In this document: in pieces, positions 53,480-61,563 of the stretch | Layout: every line of letters starts with the position of its first letter | Position numbering within the stretch: the stretch's first letter is position 1 | NCBI GenBank assembly: GCA_033763895.1 | Contig: JANRJQ010000004.1 | Coordinates: 607,001-671,000, forward strand | Direction of reading: 5' to 3' | DNA: 64,000 nucleotides | DNA from: Chloroherpetonaceae bacterium | Lineage (GTDB): Bacteria; Bacteroidota; Chlorobiia; Chlorobiales; Thermochlorobacteraceae | The notes under the pieces: generated by a model | What the model saw: only the letters and a program-made list of their open reading frames with translations | Database searches by the model: none | What the model was told of the DNA's origin: nothing | Translations under genes and position numbers: made by a program

Positions 53480-54048
53480 GGAAAATCGTTTTCGGTTTTC
53501 TCTTTCGGTTTTCTCTTTCGGTTTTCTCTTTCGGTTTTCTCTTTTGGTTTTGCATTTCGGTTTTCTTTTATCATTCTCCTTTTCTTCCCCTCTCTTTCAT
53601 TATCGCCTATCTTCAATCTATCCTCTATCTCACTGAGCTTTTGCTCTAAAATCAGTTTTGCTCTTTTGGGGTTAAACTTTACGGTCTCGGGTGTACAGCT
53701 AAATACGCGGGCTGCAAAAGCGTTAAATGCACTATCACTCTTAAACCCAAGCATTTTTTTAAGGAGAACACATTTTATCTCTCTTTCACTCATTATTCGT
53801 TTTATGAACGCATCTCCTCGTGCAAGGTCTAAGAGGACTTTTGGCGTACAATGAAAGGTTGTCGCACAATACTGCCAAAAGTGAGAAGGGCTACTCTCAA
53901 GTGCCTTTGCCACGCGTTCTACTTTATATTCCGCTTCTTGCGCTATCCTAAAAAGGTTGTTTAGAGATATTCCACTCTTTGCAGTGGTGAGTTGGGTCAG
54001 TTGACTTGTAATGCTTCGTGAGCGTACCGGAGAAACAGTGGGTTTCAT
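53476..54048 (-). CDS. AraC-type double-HTH protein with repetitive tail (copy 1)
   Basis: 190 residues from the ATG at 54048 (the frame opens earlier at a TTG, but the paralogue aligns here). Residues ~38-78 (EAEYKVERVAKALESSPSHF) and ~88-122 (VLLKKMLGFKSDSAFNAFAA, then SCTPETV) fit the two helix-turn-helix units of AraC/XylS regulators; there is no ligand domain. The last ~45 residues are charged and repetitive (KPKEKTERENRKR), encoded by a 13-bp repeat. Likely a DNA-binding regulator of the peptide promoter that overlaps its stop codon. Confidence 0.7.
   Translation of the reverse strand: MKPTVSPVRSRSITSQLTQLTTAKSGISLNNLFRIAQEAEYKVERVAKALESSPSHFWQYCATTFHCTPKVLLDLARGDAFIKRIMSEREIKCVLLKKMLGFKSDSAFNAFAARVFSCTPETVKFNPKRAKLILEQKLSEIEDRLKIGDNEREGKKRRMIKENRNAKPKEKTERENRKRKPKEKTENDFP
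53493..53570 (-). repeat. 13-bp minisatellite in the AraC-like gene, copy 1
   Basis: Plus-strand unit CGGTTTTCTCTTT: four perfect copies (53493-53544) and two degenerate ones (to 53570). Because 13 is not a multiple of 3, the encoded peptide repeats every 39 bp (KPKEKTERENRKR), and gain or loss of one unit would shift the frame near the C-terminus. Confidence 0.9.
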
Positions 54049-54121
54049 TGAGGTAAATTTATTTTGGTGTTTGAGTTGATTCCAAAACTTAATAAACCTC
54101 AAGGAAATATGCAAGTCATCT

Positions 54122-54637
54122 CTAGAACCTTTCTCTCATTCTGAATGGGCTATCGCTTTTATCGATTTCTACTACCTTAGGTGAATAGCGATAAACATAA
54201 ACCGCCATTGCAATTAAGAGAGCATTTCTCACCAGAGCCCAACCAGATAGCGACTCTTCCCACAATTTCCCGAAACAGCCGCAGGTAAGGAATTCACTTG
54301 CTGGATTGGATAGAAGTATTGCCGTAGAAAGGCTAAATAAACCAAAAAGTGCAATTAAAAGAAGTAAAGCACTTCTTGTATAAAGATTTAGCCATAAGAG
54401 GAGAGCAAGCAGCAATTCGGCGAAAAGGACAGCAAGGGTAATTAACTCAAAAATTAGTGCTCCATTTTCAACTATCACTTTAGTATCGGCTTTAGAATAC
54501 CCAATGCTTTCTGCGGATATGATAAATATCGTTTTCACCTGAAGCTCAAAATTCGAAAGGTCTTGAATTTTTCCGATGAAAGAAAGGACAAGAACTAAAG
54601 CAAGGAAGTATTGAATAATTTTAGGGAGATATTTCAC
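54122..54637 (-). CDS. MauE/DoxX-like membrane protein (intact copy)
   Basis: 171 residues, four hydrophobic helices (about 7-25, 60-80, 82-110, 135-155). The motif CGCFGKLW after helix 3 is the MauE signature (CGCFG); MauE in the methylamine-utilisation cluster acts with thioredoxin-like MauD on disulfides of an exported subunit. Directly follows redoxin B (32 bp). The tandem copy of this gene is only a 3' remnant. Function here is inferred. Confidence 0.8.
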   Translation of the reverse strand: MKYLPKIIQYFLALVLVLSFIGKIQDLSNFELQVKTIFIISAESIGYSKADTKVIVENGALIFELITLAVLFAELLLALLLWLNLYTRSALLLLIALFGLFSLSTAILLSNPASEFLTCGCFGKLWEESLSGWALVRNALLIAMAVYVYRYSPKVVEIDKSDSPFRMRERF

Positions 54638-54669
54638 ATTTTTTTGAACACCTTATTGTAAAATTTTAT

Positions 54670-55212
54670 TTAAAATCTCATGTTGCTTAAAAGCGTATCA
54701 AATTTCTGCTGCATTTGCTTTGTCAATTCTCTATTATTTATATCAGGTACATATCGCATTATTTCTCGACCGTTAGTTACAAAAATAACACTAGGATAAT
54801 CTGTAATACCTAGAATTTTAGCTATTTTTGTACTATCAATCAAAATGGAATAAGTGATACCGGCAACTTCAAGTTCACGAATTGCTCTTTTTGGTCTTGA
54901 TGTTTCTAAAAGTAAAAAAATCTTATTTACATTATTTATCGAATCCTTTTTTAACCATTTTTGCCAATCTTGTATTTCCTCATAGAGACATAAATTACAA
55001 CCATTATCGTCTGAACCAATAATAAGAACAGAAACATTTTTAGGTAAGTTAATGGGAATTTCTTGAAGCCATCGACTAAAATTAAAATGGGATTGACTAG
55101 TTTCAATTTTTCTACCTTCAATACTTTTCGCATTTAAAATAATCCTTAAAGTAAGGATTATAGAGAATGTAAAAAAGAAGACAAAACCGAAGACCAATAA
55201 GTTATTCTTCAC
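54670..55212 (-). CDS. Membrane-anchored thioredoxin-like protein (cassette copy 2)
   Basis: 180 residues, GTG start with AAGG upstream. N-terminal helix (about 5-25), then a redoxin domain with CxxC in NGCNLCLYEE and a YPSVIFV cis-Pro loop; RPKRAIRELEVAGITYSILID fits the following strand-helix. Paralogue of the redoxin at 51483 (the same GC-xx-C core, RPKR/RSKL region). Between the propeller (8 bp gap) and MauE genes, giving MauD/MauE-like order. Confidence 0.75.
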   Translation of the reverse strand: MKNNLLVFGFVFFFTFSIILTLRIILNAKSIEGRKIETSQSHFNFSRWLQEIPINLPKNVSVLIIGSDDNGCNLCLYEEIQDWQKWLKKDSINNVNKIFLLLETSRPKRAIRELEVAGITYSILIDSTKIAKILGITDYPSVIFVTNGREIMRYVPDINNRELTKQMQQKFDTLLSNMRF

Positions 55213-55220
55213 ACCTTATT

Positions 55221-56258
55221 TTATTTTTCAGTAATTTTTACCCTATAAAAGCCAAGTATTCTATTATCCGGCTCATCAGACTCCTCTATAACAAGTTGAC
55301 CGTTATAAATGCATCTCAATACTCCATTTATTAGAGTTTCTCCAAGATATTCACCTTTTGTAGTAATAAACTCAACCCGTTGTTCTGCTCGTTGTACAAA
55401 GCTTCTATTTTTTGAGGATGCTTCTGTACTAATATGTGTAGCTCTTGCAATAATTGTATCATTTACAAACCTAACAGTGTAATTCATCCGTTCCTCTCTA
55501 TTTATTTTGATACTTTCTTTTAGACTCATTTTACTTTTTCTTTTTTCAGAAATATATTTTTCTTTGAGATTTTCAAACGAATATTCATTAACTATACCTG
55601 TTTCTAAATTTCCTACAAATAATGATGGTGATTTCAGAAAAGTCACTACAAATTCGTTTTTTTCATTACAATCATGCCAATTCTCCTTTCCAAATCCAAA
55701 TTTTTCATAACCACTGGGTAAGAAATTAAATTTAGATAACACTATACCATCCTCATTTATTACAATTAAATTAGTATTAATATCTTTCGGATTCCAAAAT
55801 GATGTTAAAATTAAATTACCATTTTTATCAATAGAGATATAACCGTGAACAACCATAAACCCATCATCCTTAATAAATATAGATTTAGAATCCTCCTTTT
55901 TACTATTTAATGGAATTATCTTTAATCCCTTACCTCCTTCTACAACTATTAGCCTATTATTAATGCTGTCAATACAAAATTCTGATGCTTCTTCTATTTC
56001 ACAAGGGCCCGATCCTTTCTTCCCATACACATTCAATAACTTACCTTCAGTTGAGTATACGTTAACTGTTGACGCGGATTCGTCTAGCAGAAATACTTCT
56101 TCATTTTTTGATATTAATACACTTGCTAACGAACCAATCTTACGTTCCTTTTCGTTCAATATAATTTTATTTGTATTCGTTAAGCTAATATTATGTTTAC
56201 TTTTATTTTCCTTACAGGAAACGATTAAACAAAATATAATTACAATGTATCTTTTCAT
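55221..56258 (-). CDS. Six-bladed beta-propeller lipoprotein (cassette copy 2)
   Basis: 345 residues. Lipobox FCLIVSC near residue 15. Propeller repeats: VFLLDESASTVNVYSTEGKL, KKGSGPCEIEEASEF, VVEGGKGLKII, NGNLILTSF. Closely parallels the propeller at 52064 in blade order (ISKNEEVFLLDESAS against VTKDSLLYILDYSAS). Starts 39 bp after peptide 2 across a GC-rich hairpin. Confidence 0.75.
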   Translation of the reverse strand: MKRYIVIIFCLIVSCKENKSKHNISLTNTNKIILNEKERKIGSLASVLISKNEEVFLLDESASTVNVYSTEGKLLNVYGKKGSGPCEIEEASEFCIDSINNRLIVVEGGKGLKIIPLNSKKEDSKSIFIKDDGFMVVHGYISIDKNGNLILTSFWNPKDINTNLIVINEDGIVLSKFNFLPSGYEKFGFGKENWHDCNEKNEFVVTFLKSPSLFVGNLETGIVNEYSFENLKEKYISEKRKSKMSLKESIKINREERMNYTVRFVNDTIIARATHISTEASSKNRSFVQRAEQRVEFITTKGEYLGETLINGVLRCIYNGQLVIEESDEPDNRILGFYRVKITEK

Positions 56259-56271
56259 GTGATTAATTAAA

Positions 56272-56293
56272 TAGGGGGAATTTAACCCCCCTA
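56272..56293 (-). terminator. Hairpin between peptide and propeller genes (copy 2)
   Basis: A 7-bp stem TAGGGGG / CCCCCTA with an 8-base loop, in the short gap after peptide 2. Its sequence differs from the copy 1 hairpin although the position is the same. Confidence 0.68.
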
Positions 56294-56296
56294 ATA

Positions 56297-56488
56297 CTAT
56301 TGATTTCCGGTTACAATTATCTCGTCAACACAATATTCATTGCTTCCGCTCGAGCAAGTATCTTTCGTGAAATTCCATCTTTTTTTTGGCTTTGTTCCGT
56401 CAGCTTGTGCTGACTGGATGTCAATTAGTGTTGAACTTGCTAAAGCAAACAGCACCGCGATAGAACTGAGAAAAATCTTCTTTTTCAT
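56297..56488 (-). CDS. Secreted NVEALA-like Cys-containing peptide 2
   Basis: 63 residues from the ATG at 56488. Signal peptide MKKKIFLSSIAVLFALASST with likely cleavage after SAQA; mature part of about 33 residues, DGTKPKKRWNFTKDTCSSGS with two Cys and ending VTGNQ. Same layout and GNQ end as peptide 1, but the middle differs. The longer frame to 56527 is rejected because the conserved MKKK signal start is at 56488 and the promoter lies upstream at 56543. Confidence 0.75.
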   Translation of the reverse strand: MKKKIFLSSIAVLFALASSTLIDIQSAQADGTKPKKRWNFTKDTCSSGSNEYCVDEIIVTGNQ

Positions 56489-56518
56489 ATTTGTTAATAT
56501 TTTAGTTATAAAATAGTC

Positions 56519-56571
56519 TTCCTTCACTTGAGGAATTACCTCATTTTACTTTTTCTTTTCTTTTTTGTCAA
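56519..56571 (-). promoter_or_regulatory. Promoter and dyad for peptide 2
   Basis: Minus-strand TTGACA (56571-56566), 17 bases, TAAAAT (56548-56543), then dyad TTCCTTCA-CT-TGAGGAA at 56519-56535. The stop codon of the AraC-like gene (56568-56570) sits in the -35 box. Identical architecture to copy 1. Confidence 0.72.
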
Positions 56572-57128
56572 GGAAAATCGTTTTCGGTTTTCTCTTTCGG
56601 TTTTCTCTTTCGGTTTTCTCTTTCGGTTTTCTCTTTCGGTTTTCTTCTATCATTCTCCCTTTCTTCCCTTCTGCTTTCGTCATCGCTTTTTGGCAACTTA
56701 TCTAATATTTCATTTATCTTTTTAACCAAAATTTCTGTTGCTAATTTGGGGTTTAGTTTCACTTGTTCAGGTGAGCAGTGAAAGACTCTGTAAGCAAACG
56801 CATGAAATGTGCTTTCGCTTTTAAAGCCAAGAAGTTTTTTCAGCATCACACACTTCACTTCGCTTTGCTCCTGTATAAGATTTATGAATTTACTTGCACG
56901 TGCAAGGTCGATTAGTGCCTTTGGCGCGCTGTGATAATGCGTGGCGCAGTACTGCCAAAAGTGTTTTGGGCTAACATCCAGTTTTTTAGCAACGCGTTCC
57001 ACCTTGTATTCCGCTTCGTGTGCCCAGCCAAACACGGTATTTAATTCCAAATGGCGCGAGGCCGTCTCGGGTTGTTTTCTGTTGTTATTTTTCTGAAATG
57101 CGTTAACGGGAGTAAGTGAGGATAGCAT
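56568..57128 (-). CDS. AraC-type double-HTH protein with repetitive tail (copy 2)
   Basis: 186 residues from the ATG at 57128. HTH units around EAEYKVERVAKKLDVSPKHF and VMLKKLLGFKSESTFHAFAY/HCSPEQV; about 60% identical by eye to the protein at 53476, with the same DNA before the ATG (AAGTTTTGGAA.CAAC.CA). Charged repetitive tail ending KPKEKTENDFP. Lacks an effector domain. Probably regulates its own cassette. Confidence 0.7.
   Translation of the reverse strand: MLSSLTPVNAFQKNNNRKQPETASRHLELNTVFGWAHEAEYKVERVAKKLDVSPKHFWQYCATHYHSAPKALIDLARASKFINLIQEQSEVKCVMLKKLLGFKSESTFHAFAYRVFHCSPEQVKLNPKLATEILVKKINEILDKLPKSDDESRREERENDRRKPKEKTERENRKRKPKEKTENDFP
56585..56649 (-). repeat. 13-bp minisatellite in the AraC-like gene, copy 2
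   Basis: Plus-strand CGGTTTTCTCTTT: four perfect units (56585-56636) and one degenerate (56637-56649). The 118 bp from the dyad to the end of unit 4 are about 96% identical to 53427-53544, with five mismatches counted by eye. Confidence 0.9.
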
Positions 57129-57220
57129 AGAGGTTGATTTGTTTTGGTTGTGTGTTGTTTCCAAAACTTAAGAAAAGGCAATGAATTTTACAACTCACTT
57201 TGGTTAAGAACTTTACGTTG

Positions 57221-58279
57221 TTACTTTCGCTTCACTTTATACATATTTATCTGTGGATTCACTTCCCTATTCCCATTTGTTTGTCTAAATTCGGAATAAA
57301 CATATCCGTTTTTGGCAAAAAGAAATCGTTCTGTTAGAATTTTCGTCTCGCAAATTGTTTTTCCTTTTAAATCAATGACATCGTAATACTCACCCTCTTT
57401 ATTCACAAAGTGCCTTAGAAGAGCGTTTTTATCAATGAGATAAATCCCCATCATCCAACTGCTTTGATTGCGCGCAATCTCTTGAAAATCTTTATGTGTA
57501 GTTATTTTATCGGGGTAATCTTTTACAGGTTCAATAAATTCCTTTGGCTTGTTATCTACTATATATAATTTAGTCCCATTTTTATCATAAACGTGAATCT
57601 TATGTGACCCAGAAAAACCCACTATTATATTCCCATTTTCTTCAAGAGCATGAGCATTTTGAATAGGCCTCCTGCGACTAATGTTCTTAAATTCATCATC
57701 TAGAGCAATTTTCTTTTCTACGATTTGTTTTCCTTGAATAAGCAATAAGGGCTTTTCTGAATCTGAAATGATATAACTAAATAAATCTCCTTTTTGATTA
57801 AAAATGAATGAGTGTCCATTGTTGATGTTACTATATTCATATTTTTCAATAAATTTTAAGTTTGAATTAAAACGGTACAAGTACCCAAGGTGATTAATCG
57901 GTGATTGAACATAGATGTCATCATCTTTATTAATTATAATTCTTTCAGGTGCAAAAAGTTTCCCTCTTCCGGGGTCGATTGCATCAATTTCTTGATCTGA
58001 TATTTCATTAATCAATTCACCATTTTTATTAAGCAGAAAAACTTTCTTTGTTTTACTATCTGCAAGGGCTATCATCCCTTTAGAATTGATATTAATTGCG
58101 GTTATCTCACCGATAAGGATTTCCTTATTATTTTTTCCTTTGAATGTAATTGTTTCTATTAAGAGAGGGATACATTGCGTTTGACCATAAATAACGTCAT
58201 TAACTGTAAATATGCTTAAAGTAAGAACCAGTATTTTAATCTGATGATTAGTGAAATAAAATATACTTTTGTATTTCAT
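57221..58279 (-). CDS. Third beta-propeller protein, unpaired
   Basis: 352 residues from the ATG at 58279 (the frame is open to 58330). Signal peptide region IKILVLTLSIFTVNDVIYGQ, no clear lipobox. Propeller motifs: MIALADSKTKKVFLLNKNGEL, DIYVQSPINHLGYLYRFNSN, IHVYDKNGTKLYIV. More distant from the two cassette propellers. Lies upstream of copy 2 with a 92-bp gap; no peptide, redoxin or MauE gene of its own. May belong to the cassette or be a separate acquisition. Confidence 0.65.
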   Translation of the reverse strand: MKYKSIFYFTNHQIKILVLTLSIFTVNDVIYGQTQCIPLLIETITFKGKNNKEILIGEITAININSKGMIALADSKTKKVFLLNKNGELINEISDQEIDAIDPGRGKLFAPERIIINKDDDIYVQSPINHLGYLYRFNSNLKFIEKYEYSNINNGHSFIFNQKGDLFSYIISDSEKPLLLIQGKQIVEKKIALDDEFKNISRRRPIQNAHALEENGNIIVGFSGSHKIHVYDKNGTKLYIVDNKPKEFIEPVKDYPDKITTHKDFQEIARNQSSWMMGIYLIDKNALLRHFVNKEGEYYDVIDLKGKTICETKILTERFLFAKNGYVYSEFRQTNGNREVNPQINMYKVKRK

Positions 58280-58350
58280 AAATAATTTGTAATATATAAT
58301 TAAATAAAAAGTCAACCATTTAACTCTCACAAGTTCATTTGCTCCAACTT

Positions 58351-61300
58351 ATGCATCACTTTCTCAAATCTCTTTTGCATCGGCCGGTAGCCCTTTCTAT
58401 GGTTGGATTTTTGATTTTGGGATTAGCTATTTTCTTTGCCATTCGCTTACCCATATCGACAGCACCCGAAGCGGAGTTTCCCCGTCTCTCCATACGAACT
58501 TCTTGGAGCGGTGCTTCTCCTGAATTAATGGCCGAGCAGGTTACAGCTCCAATTGAAGAGGTTGCGTCTTCGGTTCGCGGAGTTAAAAAAGTGAATTCTA
58601 CAACCCGCGAAGGCTCGTCGGTCGTTCAGTTAGAATTTGAAAAGTCAATTGACCAGAATCTGATAAAAATCGAATTGATGGAACAACTTGAAGCCTTGTG
58701 GCAAAAGCTCCCGGCGGGAGTCTCACGCCCGGCTTTAGAAAAATTTGTGCCAAAAGAATTTAGAGATTTACAAGGCTTTTTAGTTTATCAATTTTATCCC
58801 AAAAGTAATTTATCCACCTCTCCGGCATTAATCAAAGAGACGATTGACCAATTGCTGATTCCGGCACTGAGTCCTATTGATGGAATTGGAGAGATGACCC
58901 TCTTTGGTGCTGCTGAAGAACTCATTGAAATTGAGTTAGATGAAGCACTAATGAAATCTTTCGGAGTTTCCATTTCTGATGTAGAAAATGCCCTCTATGC
59001 CTCATCAGATAAAAAAACGTATGGCACCATCATTGAAAATAAGCACACCCTTTCTCTGCGGTCTCATCAGGAATTTCGCAATCTTCGAGAACTTGAGCAA
59101 TTGGTAATTAAATCGACCTCCGATACATCTAAAGAGAGAATCTCCCGAGCTATTTTATTGGGCAGCTTTGCAAAAATTAAAATTAAAATGCCCGAGCAAA
59201 ATAATTTTTTTCGAATTAATGGAAAAAGCGCCGTAACACTTTATATAAACCGTGAAGCAACTTCAAACAGCTTAAAACTCGCTGATAAAATTCAAGTCAC
59301 TCTTGATCGAATCCTAAACTCTGAATTGACTGACCTAAATTATATTAAAGCCCTTGATCGCACTGAACCGCTTCGCCGTGAACTGAGTCATTTACGAGTT
59401 GATTTTTTTCTTGCTTTAATTCTGCTTTCTCTCGTGCTCTTTTTATTTCTGCGGAATCTTCATTTTACTTTCATTGTATTGCTTAACATAGCATTCTCAA
59501 TTGCCGCAAGCGTCTTAGTTCTTTCTGCGTTAGGATTTAGCCTCAATTTAATCACGATTGCAGGAATGATTCTTGTTTTTGGCATTTTAACCGATAATGC
59601 CGTTGTGGTAATGGATAATATCGAAAGAAAACTTACATTGGATAGAAATCGCGATGCCATTATTGCCGCGGCTTCCATCGAAGTTTTTCTCCCTGTTCTT
59701 GCTTCAACACTCACCACCATCGGGGCGCTTTTACCGGTTTTATTTCTCCCGGATGAAATACGCCTTTATTTTATTGAATTTGTAACCTCAATTTCTGTCT
59801 CTCTCCTGTCATCTCTTCTCATTTCATTCACCCTTATTCCTACACTTGTATATCAATTTGCAAAAGATCGGCAAATTCATCATTCATTACCATATAATTT
59901 CAAATTTGATATTTATAAATTGGTTTTGATTTATATCTTAAATCGTCCGAAGCGGTTTATAACTCTTACTGCTCTATTAATAGGTTTTCCGATTTATCTT
60001 TTACCCGAAAAAATAGGCGATGATCGAAGTATAAATCCAACTTTATTTGAGAAATCCTATAATTCAACGTTAGGAAGTGACCCTTTTTTAACCGTTAAGC
60101 CGTTTCTTAATTACGTTTTAGGCGGATCTTCATATTTATTTTATCATTATGTCTCACGGGCTGAATTCTTTGGTTTTGGAGAAGAAACTTTCCTAACTGT
60201 GGATATAACTGCCCCGCAGGGAACAAGCCCGGAACGGCTGAACGAAATTGCACGCTGTTTTGAAATTCCACTCTCAGAATATTCAACAGGTATTTCAAAT
60301 TTCACTACAGAAATTAATACAACTGAATCAACCATCACGGTTTCATTTTCAAAAGATGCGCCTGCCAATTTCCCTTATATTCTGAAAGGGCATTTAACCG
60401 CGATTGCTGCACGTGTTGGCGGGGCGAATGTTGGAGTTTATGGGTTTGGACCGGGCTTTTACTCCGGTGGAAATGAAACTTCAACCTATCGCGTGAAAAT
60501 TACAGGATATAACTACGAGGAATTGAAACAACTTTCTCAAAAGTTTAAGGGTGAATTAGAGAAAAACCCCCGTATCGATAATTGCAAAATTGATAAGGCG
60601 TATGGTTTTTATGAGGTCGGGAAAGAACTCGCTTTATCAATAAATCGAGAAAAACTATTTCATGAAAATATCTCTTTAACCAATTTATTTCAAAACATAA
60701 GAAAGAAAAGCGACGATGTTTTTTCTTATCAAATGGTTCATTTAAATGGACGCATTTTTCCTGCTGAACTCACTCTCTCTCAAGCCCCGCGATTTTCCGC
60801 AAAGGATTTTTTGAATCAATCTTATGTTGATAATGAGAAGCAAAGCCGTTTCGCCGATTACTTATCAATAAAAAAGCAATCCGTTTTATCCCATATTTTA
60901 AGAGAAAATCAGCAGAATCTACGTTGGATTACTTTTGACTATAAAGGTCGATATGATTATGGGCAGCGTCATCTTGAAGCAGTTGCATCACGATTTCCCT
61001 TTCCGCCGGGTTATACTATTAATTTAAAGCAGGAAGGATTTTTCCTTTTTTCAGAAAGGAATTATATGGATTTTATTTTTGCAGTATTATTATCTCTTTT
61101 TATTGTTTTTATTGTTTCAGCTGCGCTTTATGAATCCTTTTCCAAACCATTTTTAATTATTTTGGCAGCACCGATGGCTCTTATTGGTGTATTTTTAAGT
61201 TTTTATTTTTTTGATGCGAATTTTGGCAGGGGCGGATATATTTCTTTATTGCTTTTAGGTGGAATTACGGTAAATAATTCAATTATTTTAATTGATCGTC

Positions 61301-61563
61301 TTATAAAAAATACCCAATCGCTTCATCCAAGTCGATGGATTGATGCCATTGTTCAAGCAACTTATGAACGAACACGACCGATTCTAATCACTTCATTTTT
61401 AACCATCACTTCCCTCATTCCAATCTTAATTCGTGCCGAAGAATCAAGCGTTTGGTACGGGCTTACAATCGGGACAATCGGTGGGATGATTTCTTCCACA
61501 CTCCTTGTACTTACTATTCTTCCTGCAATCTTTTTATTGTTTTCTCGGAAATCTAAGGTTTAG
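58351..61563 (+). CDS. RND efflux transporter, second pump without adaptor
   Basis: 1070 residues from the ATG at 58351 (a TTG at 58339 also exists). HAE1-type: LPISTAPEAEFPRLSIRTSWSG, EQVTAPIEEVASSVRGVKKV, helix 4 GILTDNAVVVMDN, helix 10 GGITVNNSIILIDR. The helix 10 acidic pair of the first pump is replaced by Asn, so proton coupling may differ. Divergent from the third propeller by 71 bp. No adaptor or channel gene follows; it may share the 49896 adaptor or one elsewhere. Confidence 0.9.
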   Translation: MHHFLKSLLHRPVALSMVGFLILGLAIFFAIRLPISTAPEAEFPRLSIRTSWSGASPELMAEQVTAPIEEVASSVRGVKKVNSTTREGSSVVQLEFEKSIDQNLIKIELMEQLEALWQKLPAGVSRPALEKFVPKEFRDLQGFLVYQFYPKSNLSTSPALIKETIDQLLIPALSPIDGIGEMTLFGAAEELIEIELDEALMKSFGVSISDVENALYASSDKKTYGTIIENKHTLSLRSHQEFRNLRELEQLVIKSTSDTSKERISRAILLGSFAKIKIKMPEQNNFFRINGKSAVTLYINREATSNSLKLADKIQVTLDRILNSELTDLNYIKALDRTEPLRRELSHLRVDFFLALILLSLVLFLFLRNLHFTFIVLLNIAFSIAASVLVLSALGFSLNLITIAGMILVFGILTDNAVVVMDNIERKLTLDRNRDAIIAAASIEVFLPVLASTLTTIGALLPVLFLPDEIRLYFIEFVTSISVSLLSSLLISFTLIPTLVYQFAKDRQIHHSLPYNFKFDIYKLVLIYILNRPKRFITLTALLIGFPIYLLPEKIGDDRSINPTLFEKSYNSTLGSDPFLTVKPFLNYVLGGSSYLFYHYVSRAEFFGFGEETFLTVDITAPQGTSPERLNEIARCFEIPLSEYSTGISNFTTEINTTESTITVSFSKDAPANFPYILKGHLTAIAARVGGANVGVYGFGPGFYSGGNETSTYRVKITGYNYEELKQLSQKFKGELEKNPRIDNCKIDKAYGFYEVGKELALSINREKLFHENISLTNLFQNIRKKSDDVFSYQMVHLNGRIFPAELTLSQAPRFSAKDFLNQSYVDNEKQSRFADYLSIKKQSVLSHILRENQQNLRWITFDYKGRYDYGQRHLEAVASRFPFPPGYTINLKQEGFFLFSERNYMDFIFAVLLSLFIVFIVSAALYESFSKPFLIILAAPMALIGVFLSFYFFDANFGRGGYISLLLLGGITVNNSIILIDRLIKNTQSLHPSRWIDAIVQATYERTRPILITSFLTITSLIPILIRAEESSVWYGLTIGTIGGMISSTLLVLTILPAIFLLFSRKSKV

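Noticed and set aside
53493-53570. Short tandem repeat considered as a CRISPR array
   Set aside because: Units abut without spacers, are only 13 bp, and lie inside a coding frame.
53436-53636. Plus-strand ORF across the minisatellite (and its twin at 56528-56725)
   Set aside because: Both are the antisense reading of the AraC-like 3' ends; composition (F/L/S-rich, repeat-derived) follows the 13-bp repeat, and no start signal or family supports a gene.
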